Shown here: piece by piece, positions 36,795 through 45,693 of the stretch | Numbering within the stretch: the first letter of the stretch is position 1 | How the letters are laid out: the number at the start of each line of letters is the position of its first letter | DNA from: Fen-1359 sp963710355 | Lineage (GTDB): Bacteria > Planctomycetota > Phycisphaerae > Sedimentisphaerales > Anaerobacaceae | Reading direction: 5' to 3' | Length of the DNA stretch: 64,000 bases | NCBI GenBank assembly: GCA_963710355.1 | Contig: CAVPZU010000003.1 | Coordinates: 558,001-622,000 of the forward strand | Program-made: the position numbers and the translations under genes | Notes under the pieces: generated by a model | What the model was told of the DNA's origin: nothing | Database searches by the model: none | Seen by the model: the letters and a program-made list of their open reading frames with translations, nothing else

Positions 36795-37190
36795 TTATCT
36801 GTTCGAATTCACATCAACATTTGTTTTAGCCGCAGCGGGGGCGCTGGTTTTGTCTGTCGGAGAAATCGGTGGAGTCCCCTGGGGCTGCTGACGTGCCGGC
36901 ACAGAGGTTATCGGCCCCATATCCGAAATCGAAGGGGCGTAAAATTTGGCAAGCAGGATCGCCAGGAACAAAAACAGGCCGACCAAAGCTATGGTAAACC
37001 AGGTCAAAGGTTTCTTGGTGTTGGCGCCGAGAATGTTGCTCGCCATGCCGCCGCCAAATGCGCTGCTCAAGCCCCCGCCCTTGCCTTTCTGGATGAGAAT
37101 GACGAAAACCAGCGTCACCGCGCTGATAATCCAGACAACAAAAATAACGTTCATAAAGAAGCTTGCTGCAAGTACCGAACCGTTGAACAT
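36795..37190 (-). CDS. secG: Preprotein translocase subunit SecG
   Basis: A 131-residue membrane protein with two helices (about 10-32 and 62-83) and the SecG loop IQKGKGGGLSSAFGGG between them. The C-terminal tail is Pro/Ala/Thr-rich, longer than in E. coli. It sits between tpiA and yicC, the frequent tpiA-secG order. Confidence 0.92.
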   Translation of the reverse strand: MFNGSVLAASFFMNVIFVVWIISAVTLVFVILIQKGKGGGLSSAFGGGMASNILGANTKKPLTWFTIALVGLFLFLAILLAKFYAPSISDMGPITSVPARQQPQGTPPISPTDKTSAPAAAKTNVDVNSNR

Positions 37191-37358
37191 ATAATATGCT
37201 CCAAAAAAATTTAATTCTCAAACCCGAAAAAAACTTACCGAATCTTGCAGGTGCCAACCAATAAATAACTCATCAAATACCTTTTCCTGTATATTTCCCA
37301 TCCCGATTCATCGGGATTCCTCAACTTTGCATTTTACATTTTGATTTTTGAATTTGCT

Positions 37359-38120
37359 TTATACAGATGCCTTTATAATTGAAATAAATTCGTCGGCTTT
37401 CAGGCTCGCCCCGCCTACCAGCAGACCATCAACATCGCTTTGCCCCATAAGCGAAACCGCATTGTCAGCCTTCGCAGAACCGCCGTAAAGTATCCTCATC
37501 TCATCGGCAACTCTGCCGTTATACAGCTTTGCAATAAGTCCTCTTATCATACCGTGCATTTCCTGAGCCTGCGCCGGCGTAGCATTCAGACCCGTCCCTA
37601 TCGCCCAGACAGGCTCGTAAGCAATCGTCACCGCCAAAACCTTTTCCTCACTCAAACCCGCCAGCCCGCGTTCTATCTGTCGCTTTACAACCTCATCGGT
37701 CTTATTCGCCTTGCGCTCCCCCAGCAGTTCGCCAACGCACAGTATCGGTAACAAACCGCCCAAAATGGCAGCCGAGACCTTCTTGTTAATCAGTTCGTCT
37801 GTCTCCTTTATAATATGTCTCCGCTCCGAATGCCCGCACAGAACATAAGTGCAGCCGGCATCCTTCAGCATCGCTGCGCTAATCTCGCCGGTGAACGCTC
37901 CTTTTTGTTCAAAATAAACATCCTGCCCTCCAACCGCTATATGGCTCGTGCTTAACGCACCAACTACATAACACATATAAACAAAAGGCGGCAATAACGC
38001 AACGTCAATCTTTTCACCTGCGATATCAGCGACACCTTCAGCTACCGTCCTTGCCAGACTTATACTCGTCAGGCTGTCGGTATTCATCTTCCAGTTACCC
38101 GCAACAAACGGCTTCCGCAT
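37359..38120 (-). CDS. tpiA: Triosephosphate isomerase
   Basis: Interconverts dihydroxyacetone phosphate and glyceraldehyde-3-phosphate. The start at 38120 gives MRKPFVAGNWKMN, the usual N-terminus. The catalytic His is in LCGHSERRHI, the catalytic Glu in TIAYEPVWAIGTG, and the phosphate loop ILYGGSAKADN and LVGGASLK are present. About 253 residues, complete. Confidence 0.96.
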   Translation of the reverse strand: MRKPFVAGNWKMNTDSLTSISLARTVAEGVADIAGEKIDVALLPPFVYMCYVVGALSTSHIAVGGQDVYFEQKGAFTGEISAAMLKDAGCTYVLCGHSERRHIIKETDELINKKVSAAILGGLLPILCVGELLGERKANKTDEVVKRQIERGLAGLSEEKVLAVTIAYEPVWAIGTGLNATPAQAQEMHGMIRGLIAKLYNGRVADEMRILYGGSAKADNAVSLMGQSDVDGLLVGGASLKADEFISIIKASV

Positions 38121-38147
38121 AAAATTCTCCAAACAAAATCCTCTAAA

Positions 38148-38162
38148 TCCGCCAAAGGCGGA
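38148..38162. repeat. Palindromic element TCCGCC-AAA-GGCGGA
   Basis: An intergenic copy between pheA and tpiA. Confidence 0.8.
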
Positions 38163-38186
38163 CTATTAATCAATTTCGACCGGTCT

Positions 38187-39257
38187 TCACAAAACCTCTG
38201 TTGCTCGCGGGAAACTGCCGAGAACAACAAGTTTTAAGCAATGTTCCATCGCCTCTTTGAGGGCGCCCTCGACATTTTTATCCGTTCGATGACCCAGAAA
38301 ATCAACAAAAAAATAATACTCAAACTGACCCTTCTTGCTCGGTCTCGACTCTATACAGGTAAGATTTATCTGATACTTTTTCAGCACATCAAGCACATCC
38401 GCCAAGGCGCCCGCCTTGTGAGCGGTACTGAACAGTATCGCCGTCTTGTCATCGCCCGTAGCCTTTGCGTCCTCTCTGCCGATAACCAGAAAACGCGTAA
38501 TGTTGTTCGAGGTATCCTCGATATTTTCCCGCAAAATCTTCAGTCCATACAGCTCGCCTGCTATAACAGAACCAACCGCCGCCGCATCTTTCTCCGCCGC
38601 CGCCGTCTGCGCAGCCTTCGCAGATGATGCAACGGCAACCGTCTCGGCATCTCGCAGAGTAGCACTCAGCCACTTGCGGCACTGTGCAAAAACCTCCGGC
38701 CGGGAATAAACCTTCTTAATCTTCTCCAGCGGACAATTCGAGAGCAAATTGTGATGAATAACCATCATCACCTCTGAACAAATCCTCACGTTTGTCTCAG
38801 AAAAAGAATCTAAAGTTTCATCTACGCCGCCGCCGGTGGTGTTTTCAACCGGAACAACGCCGAGGTCGCAGTGCCCTCTGCCCACCTCCTCGAATATGCC
38901 CACAATATCCGATAGCGGCTCGTAGTCAACGCTCTGCCCGAACTTCAGCATCGCTGCCGTGTGACTGAAACTTCCCTGCGGACCGAGGTAACCAATCCGC
39001 AAAGGCCTCTCCAGCTCAAAAGAACCGCTCATCAGTTCCCGCCAAACCGCCATTAGAGTCCGAGCCGACAGCGGCCCCTTATTCGCCTTCAAAAGGCGGT
39101 CAAAAACCTCACGTTCGCGGTCAGGCGAGTAAATCTGGCCGCCATTCTCCTTCTTAAGTTTGCCGATTTCGATAACCACCTTTGCACGCTCATTGAGCAA
39201 CGCCAAAAGCTCGTCATCTATCTTGTTTATCCGGCTGCGTAATTGTTTTATGCTCAT
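38187..39257 (-). CDS. pheA: Bifunctional chorismate mutase / prephenate dehydratase
   Basis: The P-protein of phenylalanine synthesis, 356 residues. The chorismate mutase domain (1-85; LRSRINKIDDELLALLNERA), the prephenate dehydratase domain (about 92-270; IGYLGPQGSFSHTAA, VVPVENTTGGGVDETLD, NITRFLVIG) and a C-terminal ACT domain (about 280-356; TCIESRPSKKGQFEYYFFVD) for phenylalanine feedback. Complete and typical. Confidence 0.96.
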   Translation of the reverse strand: MSIKQLRSRINKIDDELLALLNERAKVVIEIGKLKKENGGQIYSPDREREVFDRLLKANKGPLSARTLMAVWRELMSGSFELERPLRIGYLGPQGSFSHTAAMLKFGQSVDYEPLSDIVGIFEEVGRGHCDLGVVPVENTTGGGVDETLDSFSETNVRICSEVMMVIHHNLLSNCPLEKIKKVYSRPEVFAQCRKWLSATLRDAETVAVASSAKAAQTAAAEKDAAAVGSVIAGELYGLKILRENIEDTSNNITRFLVIGREDAKATGDDKTAILFSTAHKAGALADVLDVLKKYQINLTCIESRPSKKGQFEYYFFVDFLGHRTDKNVEGALKEAMEHCLKLVVLGSFPRATEVL

Positions 39258-39309
39258 CTTGTCAAAATCACTTGCTTCTATGGGTCTTTTAAGTTTATAC
39301 TATCCTAAC

Positions 39310-39436
39310 GCTCTGTAGAAATCGTTTATTCGCCTTTTGTCATTCCCGCAAAAGCGGGAATCCAAACTTGATTTTGCAACTCTGGATACCTGCTTTCGCA
39401 GGTATGACATATAGACAGCTTGCGTTTCTACAGAGC
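39310..39436. repeat. Compound hairpin element, copy 2 (MITE-like)
   Basis: Outer 12-bp inverted repeats GCTCTGTAGAAA / TTTCTACAGAGC enclose ATTCCCGCAAAAGCGGGAAT and TACCTGCTTTCGCAGGTA, in the opposite order to copy 1 at 6906-7031. It lies in the divergent gap between pheA and ogt. Confidence 0.85.
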
Positions 39437-39537
39437 ACTCTCTTAATTAAATCTGTTTGTTTTTTCGCAAAAACAATGTATTTAACCAAAAATCTATTTT
39501 AAGTCAATTAAATTAACAGGATGAAAATCTTGCCGTT

Positions 39538-40104
39538 ATGAATAAAACATCAAACAACAAGCTGTTTTACGCTATTTTCCAAACCCGATGGGGTTTTTTT
39601 GGCCTCGCAGGCCGCCAAAACGTCCTCCTCCGCACCGTCCTGCCGCATTCTAACGAAAAAATCATCGAAAACCTTCTCTTAAAAAGGGTTAAAGATGCTC
39701 TCCCCGATAAAAAATTTTGCCAAAACCTCCAGCAGAAAATCCAATCCTTTTTTGAAGGCAATCCGGTCGATTTTAACGATATTGTTATCGATATTAATCA
39801 ATTTAACCATTTTACCAAAGATGTTTTGACCGCCTGTCGTGCCATAACATTCGCTGAAACAATAAGTTATAGCCAATTGGCGGAAAAAATAGGCAACCGC
39901 CTCGCCGCCAGAGCTGTCGGCAGGGCCTTGGCTCAAAATCCGCTGCCCTTGATAATTCCCTGCCACCGCGTTATCCACAGTGACGGCTCTCTCGGCGGCT
40001 TTTCAGCGCCAGGCGGCTCAAAATTAAAGGCCAGACTTCTCGAACTCGAATCAAATTGTTTAGTTGCAGAACCCTCCGCCTTCGGTGGATTAGGGAGGGG
40101 GTAA
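39538..40104 (+). CDS. ogt: Methylated-DNA-protein cysteine methyltransferase
   Basis: A suicide repair protein for O6-alkylguanine. 188 residues with the C-terminal DNA-binding domain: ETISYSQLAEKIG, RAVGRALAQNPLPLIIPCHRV (alkyl-accepting Cys in PCHRV) and GGFSAPGGSKLKARLLELE. The last residues (PSAFGGLGRG) come from a palindromic repeat at 40075-40089 which extends the protein beyond the usual end. Only 4 bp separates it from coaB. Confidence 0.93.
   Translation: MNKTSNNKLFYAIFQTRWGFFGLAGRQNVLLRTVLPHSNEKIIENLLLKRVKDALPDKKFCQNLQQKIQSFFEGNPVDFNDIVIDINQFNHFTKDVLTACRAITFAETISYSQLAEKIGNRLAARAVGRALAQNPLPLIIPCHRVIHSDGSLGGFSAPGGSKLKARLLELESNCLVAEPSAFGGLGRG
40075..40089. repeat. Palindromic element at 3' end of ogt
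   Basis: TCCGCC-TTC-GGTGGA; one arm base differs. It is read in frame as S-A-F-G-G. Confidence 0.65.
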
Positions 40105-40108
40105 AACT

Positions 40109-40786
40109 ATGCATTTTCTAATTACTGCAGGCGGAACCCGTGAATACATCGACCCCGTCCGCTTTATCTCAAATGCCAGCAGCGGCAAAATGGGCTACGC
40201 CCTCGCACAGGCCGCACTTAAGGCCGGCCACAAGGTCACACTTATTACCACTGTCGATACTCCAAAACTCAAAACTAAAAACTCAAAACTAAAAACTGTA
40301 AATGTCGAGAGCGCAGCACAAATGTTCGCCGCCGTCAAAAAATCTTTCCATAAATGCGATTGCCTGATTATGGCAGCAGCAGTTTCGGATTACACCCCAG
40401 TAAAATATTCAAAAACAAAGATGAAAAAAGGCAAGAAGGCTTTGACAATAAAACTCAAGCCGACAGCCGACATCCTCAAATGGGCAGGAAAACAAAAACT
40501 AAAAACTAAAAAATTAAAACTAAAAACTAAAAACTCAAAACTTAAAACTCCGATCGTTGTTGGTTTTGCACTCGAAGACAAAAATCTCAAAGCAAACGCC
40601 GAAAAAAAACTGAAAGAAAAAAACCTCGATATGATTATCGCCAACACCCCAGCCTCTATCGGCTCGGAAAAGACACAACTTTTTATTAAACCTGCCAAAA
40701 GCCCCTGGCAAAAGCTTAAACCAGCAACAAAACAGTCCGTCGCAAAAAAAATAATCTCACTTTTAAATTTGAAATTTCAAATTTAA
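40109..40786 (+). CDS. coaB: Phosphopantothenate-cysteine ligase (separate CoaB) with repeat inserts
   Basis: Joins 4'-phosphopantothenate and cysteine in CoA synthesis. 225 residues: ITAGGTREYIDPVRFISNAS, SSGKMG, AAAVSDYTP, LKPTADIL and VGFALED motifs of CoaB. Two Lys-rich inserts (about 51-62 and 128-148) are encoded by AAAACTCAAAACT-type simple repeats at 40264-40297 and 40493-40550. The first half resembles normal CoaB, and the repeat inserts lie in likely surface loops. Its CoaC partner is at 34381. Confidence 0.9.
   Translation: MHFLITAGGTREYIDPVRFISNASSGKMGYALAQAALKAGHKVTLITTVDTPKLKTKNSKLKTVNVESAAQMFAAVKKSFHKCDCLIMAAAVSDYTPVKYSKTKMKKGKKALTIKLKPTADILKWAGKQKLKTKKLKLKTKNSKLKTPIVVGFALEDKNLKANAEKKLKEKNLDMIIANTPASIGSEKTQLFIKPAKSPWQKLKPATKQSVAKKIISLLNLKFQI
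40264..40297 (+). repeat. AAAACTCAAAACT simple repeat inside coaB (1)
   Basis: Repeated AAAACT/AAAAACT units with C spacers, translated as KLKTKNSKLKT. Related stretches lie at 40493-40550 and 51487-51517 and, inverted, at 27417-27433. Confidence 0.75.
40493..40550 (+). repeat. AAAACT simple repeat inside coaB (2)
   Basis: A longer run of AAAAACTAAAAA units, translated as a Lys-Leu-Thr rich segment. Confidence 0.75.
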
Positions 40787-40831
40787 AACTTCTTCTACCC
40801 CTTTGTGCCTCTGCTCCTTTGCGCCTCCCCT

Positions 40832-41356
40832 TCAATCTTTTATTCCGAGGTCGTCTTTGGTTAAAATCGCCTCAAATTCGCAGCCGGCCTCCTCAATATT
40901 CTCCCTCGCTCCCTGTTTGCGGTCAATTACAGCAACAATTTTTTTTACCTTCGCTCCCGCCTCGGTAATAACTCTCGCCGCCTCGAGCACCTGCCCGCCC
41001 GTCGTCGCAATATCCTCGACAAGCAAAACAACGTCGCCCGGCCTAAGTGCGCCTTCAATCAGTCTGCCTGTGCCGTATCCTTTCTTGCTGTTGCGGATGA
41101 TAATCCAGTTTTTGCCAGTCTCGAGAGCCGTCGCCGCCGCCAACGCCACCCCGCCAAGTTCCGCACCTGCTATCAGTGTCACATCACTTGTCACATATTT
41201 TGCAAATTCTCTGCCCAAAGCATCTAAAATATCCGGGCAGGCCTCGAAAAGATATTTGTCTAAATAATATTTACTTCTCTTGCCGCTTCGCAGAATAAAA
41301 TCCCCCTCCAGATAAGCCGTCTCCTTTATCCGTTTGATAAGTTCATGCCTTGTCAT
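40832..41356 (-). CDS. pyrE: Orotate phosphoribosyltransferase
   Basis: Transfers orotate to PRPP in pyrimidine synthesis. The start at 41356 (MTRHELIKRIKETAYLEGDF) fits the family better than the longer frame. FILRSGKRSKYYLDKY, AGAELGGVALAAA, RNSKKGYGTGRLIEG and the PRPP motif VVLLVEDIATTGGQVLEAA are present. 174 residues, complete. It is followed on the same strand (upstream) by purB. Confidence 0.95.
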   Translation of the reverse strand: MTRHELIKRIKETAYLEGDFILRSGKRSKYYLDKYLFEACPDILDALGREFAKYVTSDVTLIAGAELGGVALAAATALETGKNWIIIRNSKKGYGTGRLIEGALRPGDVVLLVEDIATTGGQVLEAARVITEAGAKVKKIVAVIDRKQGARENIEEAGCEFEAILTKDDLGIKD

Positions 41357-41399
41357 TCTTAATTCCCCTGCCACAAAGGCACTAAGACACAAAGAACTT

Positions 41400-42833
41400 T
41401 TATACCTTCAACTCACTCTTTTGATTTAGCTGGTTTCGATATTTTTTCAAAATCGGCCTGGCCACTTCTTTAATGAACTCATCAACCTGCTGCGGCGACC
41501 TGCCGACGTAATCAGCCGGCTTGAGGACCGCCTTAAAATCAACCTTTGCAAAATCATCATCAGCCTTTAGTCTCTCAATAAGGTTGTTAGGTTTCCCCAA
41601 TTGCTTAACCTGCGCCGCCGCCTCTTGCGAGTGCCTACGAATTTTCTCGTGAAGCTCCTGCCTGTCGCCGCCCGCCAAACAAGCTGCCATCAGAATATTC
41701 TCCGTCGCCATAAACGGCAGCTCCGCTTTTATGTGCAAATCAATCACCTTCGGATAAACCACCAACCCCGATGCGATATTGTTGAGTATCTCCAGAATCC
41801 CGTCAACCGCCAGAAACGCCTCCGGAATCACCACCCTCCTGTTGGCAGAATCATCCAAAGTCCTTTCAAACCACTGCTCCGAGGCTGTCTGGGAAGGACT
41901 TGTCGCAATGCTCAAAACAAATCTCGACAGCGCCGTCGCACGCTCACACCTCATCGGGTTTCTCTTGTAAGGCATCGCCGATGAACCGACCTGCGTCTTT
42001 TCAAAAGGCTCCTCAATCTCCTTGAGGTTCGCAAGCAGCCGAATATCGTTGCACATCTTATGGGCCGACTGCGCCGCCGAAGCAAGACAATTTATAATAA
42101 GCGTATCTATTTTTCTGGTATAAGTTTGCCCCGTCACAGGACAAACGTTTTCAAAGCCGAAGGCAGCGGCAACCATTTTGTCCAATCGTTTCACCTTATT
42201 ATGGTTGCCGCCAAAAAGCTCTAAAAACGACGCTTGCGTCCCGGTCACACCCTTAACGCCTCTGAAAGGAAGACTCGCAATCCGCCGTTCAATCTCCTGA
42301 AGGTCCAGGACAAATTCGTAGCACCACAGCGTCGCCCTTTTGCCGACAGTCGTTAGCTGCGCAGGCTGATAATGCGTAAAACCAAGCGCCGGCAGCGCTC
42401 GATACCTTTTCGCAAACCGGCAAAGCTGATTTATCAACGCCGCCGTCTTGCCCGCAATTATCCCCAGCCCCTGACGCATTATAATCAGGTCGGTATTGTC
42501 GCTCACATAGCAGCTCGTTGCCCCAAGATGTATAATCGGCCTCGCCTTCGGTGCCGCATCGGCAAACGTGTGAATGTGCGCGACGACATCGTGCCTGAAT
42601 TTTTTCTCATAACCGGCTGCCTTTTTGAAATCTATATCATTTAGGTGTTTTGCCATCTGGTCTAACTGGGTCTGCGTTATTTTCAGCCCAAGTTTCTTCT
42701 CCGCCTTTGCAAGCTCAAGCCACAGCCTTCGCCATGTGCCGAATTTCTTTTGCGCACCGAAAAGCTCCGCCATTTCCGCCGACGCATTCCGCTCTACAAG
42801 CGGGCTTGTGTATATTTTATTTGCCTCTGTCAT
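41400..42833 (-). CDS. purB: Adenylosuccinate lyase
   Basis: Acts twice in purine synthesis, cleaving SAICAR and adenylosuccinate. 477 residues of the fumarase/aspartase superfamily: IHLGATSCYVSDNTD near residue 103, GFTHYQPAQLTTVGKRA, and the flexible catalytic loop GSSAMPYKRNPMRCE. The length fits the longer eukaryote-like PurB class. Complete. Confidence 0.95.
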   Translation of the reverse strand: MTEANKIYTSPLVERNASAEMAELFGAQKKFGTWRRLWLELAKAEKKLGLKITQTQLDQMAKHLNDIDFKKAAGYEKKFRHDVVAHIHTFADAAPKARPIIHLGATSCYVSDNTDLIIMRQGLGIIAGKTAALINQLCRFAKRYRALPALGFTHYQPAQLTTVGKRATLWCYEFVLDLQEIERRIASLPFRGVKGVTGTQASFLELFGGNHNKVKRLDKMVAAAFGFENVCPVTGQTYTRKIDTLIINCLASAAQSAHKMCNDIRLLANLKEIEEPFEKTQVGSSAMPYKRNPMRCERATALSRFVLSIATSPSQTASEQWFERTLDDSANRRVVIPEAFLAVDGILEILNNIASGLVVYPKVIDLHIKAELPFMATENILMAACLAGGDRQELHEKIRRHSQEAAAQVKQLGKPNNLIERLKADDDFAKVDFKAVLKPADYVGRSPQQVDEFIKEVARPILKKYRNQLNQKSELKV

Positions 42834-42897
42834 TTTTTACCCTCACAACTACTCAACAGCCAAAATCCCCCGCCGATAGTATCCTATAACAGCATAG

Positions 42898-42912
42898 TCC
42901 GCCTCCGGCGGA
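42898..42912. repeat. Palindromic element TCCGCC-TCC-GGCGGA
   Basis: An intergenic copy between purB and the PilZ gene. Its left flank (AGCATAG) resembles that of the next copy (AGCACAG). Confidence 0.8.
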
Positions 42913-43091
42913 TTGTCAATTATCAATACATTTACATCCCCAACCGGTCTATCAACCTTCTTTCCTCATAAATCCAGACCTTATAGGTCTAAAATTTTCA
43001 GACAAACTTCATCTTCGAGCGATTTTGAATTGCCGCTGATTATTTGTATATTTTGAATGGAAACGCCTTGAAGACTTATATGACAGCACAG

Positions 43092-43106
43092 TCCGCCAAA
43101 GGCGGA
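43092..43106. repeat. Palindromic element TCCGCC-AAA-GGCGGA
   Basis: An intergenic copy 22 bases upstream of the PilZ start codon, just before its ribosome site. Confidence 0.8.
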
Positions 43107-43128
43107 CCGGCTGCCGGGAGGTACTGAA

Positions 43129-44001
43129 GTGAACGAAGTGGTGATGCTCAATAGCGCAGAATCGAGGAGGATTCTGCAATCGATTGTCGAGAAAAAAATC
43201 CAAGCCGCTATGTGCTATCTGTCGAGGGGTAAATGGCACATAGCCAAAGTCCTGCCTGTCAGAGTCGACGACAATGGTTTAGCCGTCGTAATACTGCCCG
43301 CGGCTCCGCTCGCACCGGATGGAGTCCACCAATTATCAGAATGGAAACCGCGACCCGTCAACATTCACATCGGCCAATCCGTGGGCACATCTCTCAAATA
43401 CGAGGGCGGAAAGTTTGTATTTGAGACAAAAGTTGCCGACTTTGAATTCCTCCCCGCTGCCACCGGCGGCGTCATAATGCTGGAACTTCCTGAACAGATG
43501 GAGTTAATATCACGGCGAAGCTTCTTCCGCGTCCGCATCCCCGAAAAACTCAATATCGAAGTTGACATCCGGCACCGCTCTTTCAGGGAAATTTCGCAAC
43601 CCGAAAAAAGCTGGCAGGGAAGACTGATAGACCTTTCCGCAGGAGGACTGCAGATAGCCGTTCCAATGCTCCAGCGACCGGACTTCTCAGAAGGTCAGTT
43701 CGTGCAGGCAGGTTTCTCGCCCCTGCCTTCGGAAACGCCTCTCGAATTTTCGGCCCAGATTAGAGACATCTTGCCGACAGCCGATGGTTTGTGCCTCTGT
43801 TACGGCCTGCAGATTGTTGGTCTGGAAGCAAGTAAGGAAGGAAGAACAACTCTCGCCCGCCTCGCCGCCGCAACCGAGCTTTTCCACGAGCTCAATCGCT
43901 CCAATGATTGTGGCCGATGCCCGCAGGTAGGCCTCAAAACAAAAACCTCTGTCAAACACTTCCGTCCCGACTGGGGCTGTCTGCAGAACCAGATTCCGTA
44001 G
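43129..44001 (+). CDS. PilZ-domain c-di-GMP-binding protein
   Basis: 290 residues with a GTG start and a GGGAGG site at about 43114. The N-terminal half (about 10-120) is a YcgR-like beta domain. The C-terminal PilZ domain shows the c-di-GMP motif RRSFFRVRIP near 131 and DLSAGGLQIAV near 174. The extra C-terminal tail is Cys-containing. It may control surface motility or adhesion; no flagellar genes are near. Convergent with pssA, overlapping it by about 50 bp. Confidence 0.88.
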   Translation: MNEVVMLNSAESRRILQSIVEKKIQAAMCYLSRGKWHIAKVLPVRVDDNGLAVVILPAAPLAPDGVHQLSEWKPRPVNIHIGQSVGTSLKYEGGKFVFETKVADFEFLPAATGGVIMLELPEQMELISRRSFFRVRIPEKLNIEVDIRHRSFREISQPEKSWQGRLIDLSAGGLQIAVPMLQRPDFSEGQFVQAGFSPLPSETPLEFSAQIRDILPTADGLCLCYGLQIVGLEASKEGRTTLARLAAATELFHELNRSNDCGRCPQVGLKTKTSVKHFRPDWGCLQNQIP

Positions 44002-44867
44002 CCGGCACCTGCTCCGCCGGAAGGCTCAACCCGACTTCGGCGGGACGATGCGCCAATTTCAGATACAGCCATTTTACAGGCCCGCCCGCCGCAAATCCGC
44101 AGAACAGCAGCACTAAAGCCAGACTGAAGATTCCACCAGACTATGCCTATCGCAGCAAGCAGCCACATAAGATGACCGATGGGCTTCTTCCCCTTTAAAT
44201 ACAGGTTGACTAAATGAGGATACTTTACCCGGCTGACCATTAAGGCCGCCGTCAAAAGGGCAATAATTGGAAGCGAATATATAAGAATGTTTTCGCTTAT
44301 CCGATAACCACTGCTGCCTTCATCGAAAAATTTCATCAATCTCTGCTGGCCAAATATCACAAGGCTTATAATTACTCCTGCCGCCGCCGGTGAAGGAAGT
44401 CCGGTAAAAGTGGTATGCGATGAACCTTCCTTCACATTTTCGACATTAAACCTCGCCAATCGAATCGCCGCACAGCACATATACGCCGCCGCCGCCACCC
44501 ATACAAATCGCTCCAGCAGCTCCGACTGTCTCAACTCAACCTTAAATTCGAAAATCTTGAACATCAAAAATGCCGGCGCCACCCCGAAACTGATAATATC
44601 GCAAAGGCTGTCTAATTGACCGCCGAAACTCGATGTGCTTTTGCTCATCCTCGCCAGATGCCCGTCAATCATATCCGCTATCATCGCCAGCAAAATAAAG
44701 TAGCCCGCCAATACAAAATTATGGTCGGTAGCAAGAACAATCGAGGCAAAACCGAACACTCCATTCAACAGTGTCACCAGCGACGGCAGAACCGTAATAT
44801 ACTTTAGTCTTCTGCCCTTACCGTGAAATATCCGCGGCCTCTGACCTTGTCTCTTTTCCCTTGCCAT
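43952..44867 (-). CDS. pssA: CDP-diacylglycerol-serine phosphatidyltransferase (frameshift near end)
   Basis: Makes phosphatidylserine. The CDP-alcohol phosphotransferase motif is visible: MIADMIDGHLARMSKSTSSFGGQLDSLCD (DG...AR...G...D...D), within a multi-helix protein. The literal frame runs to 43800 with a nonsense-like Arg/Ser-rich tail. Shifting frame near 44111-44122 instead gives LVLLFCGFAAGGPVKWLYLK, a good last membrane segment, and a stop at 43952. The next gene on this strand is psd, giving the complete route to phosphatidylethanolamine. Confidence 0.88.
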
Positions 44868-44918
44868 CTTTATTCAACCACGTTTTCCTGTCCCAACTTG
44901 CCGGGATTCCTATACGCT

Positions 44919-45680
44919 CTACGCTAAACGCTGCACGCTATATTCTGCAATTACCGTCACCCCCGCCTTTACCTTGTCGCCAACCTTCACAACCAATTGC
45001 AGGTCATCGCGGTCCGGCATATAGATTTCAGTCCTTGAGCCGAATTTTATCATACCAAACCTCTGTCCGCCAGCCAAATTCTCACCGGCCTTCGCCTCGC
45101 AGACAATCCGCCGGGCAATCGCCCCGCTTATCTGTCGCACTAAAATAGCGTCCTTCGGCTCGTCTGTCCTGATAAGCTCAAGGTCATTCGATTCATTAAC
45201 CCTGCCCGACTGCACATCACGAGCATCTTTGAAAGAGCCTCGTCTATAAGTTATCTTATCGACAAAACAATTACAGGGCGCTCGATTTAAATGAACATCG
45301 AAAATGCTTAAAAAAATGCCCACCCGAACAGATTTACCGCCAATCCCGACACCTCGGGGCTCGTTTTCCACGACCTCAATATCCGTAATCTTCCCATCCG
45401 CCGGCGACAGTATCAGATTACTACCCGCAGGGCTTTTCCGCTCCGGGTCGCGGAAAAACGACAATATCCAAATCAAAATTATCCCCAAAACCGCCTCTGC
45501 CGGCCAGACAATCCAGCCCGAAAGCCCCGCCAATCCTGCCAAGGCGACAATTGTTCCAACCACTCCTGTCGCCAAAGGAAATACCGCTGCTTCAGGCCGG
45601 CCATATCTGGTTAATCTCAAAAACATACCAAGTATGCTAAATAAACAGCCGTCTCTTTTCAATAAAAAAGGGTCCGCCAT
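44919..45680 (-). CDS. psd: Phosphatidylserine decarboxylase proenzyme (short type)
   Basis: Decarboxylates phosphatidylserine to phosphatidylethanolamine after self-cleavage to a pyruvoyl enzyme. LSPADGKITDIE, FLSIFDVHLNRAP and the cleavage-site GSRTEIYMP (GS motif, Ser becomes pyruvoyl) are clear; two helices lie near the N-terminus. The ATG at 45680 falls inside a terminator-like hairpin and has no ribosome site; ATG at 45626 (MFLRLTRYG) may be the true start. Operon with pssA. Confidence 0.9.
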   Translation of the reverse strand: MADPFLLKRDGCLFSILGMFLRLTRYGRPEAAVFPLATGVVGTIVALAGLAGLSGWIVWPAEAVLGIILIWILSFFRDPERKSPAGSNLILSPADGKITDIEVVENEPRGVGIGGKSVRVGIFLSIFDVHLNRAPCNCFVDKITYRRGSFKDARDVQSGRVNESNDLELIRTDEPKDAILVRQISGAIARRIVCEAKAGENLAGGQRFGMIKFGSRTEIYMPDRDDLQLVVKVGDKVKAGVTVIAEYSVQRLA

Positions 45681-45693
45681 AAATGCGGGCCCT
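45663..45693 (-). terminator. Terminator hairpin just upstream of or overlapping psd start
   Basis: Minus-strand reading: GGGCCCGC-ATTTATG-GCGGACCC, then TTTTTT. The 8-bp stem has one mismatch. A CCTTCCTCCT tract (45695-45704) lies just 5' of it. Confidence 0.6.
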
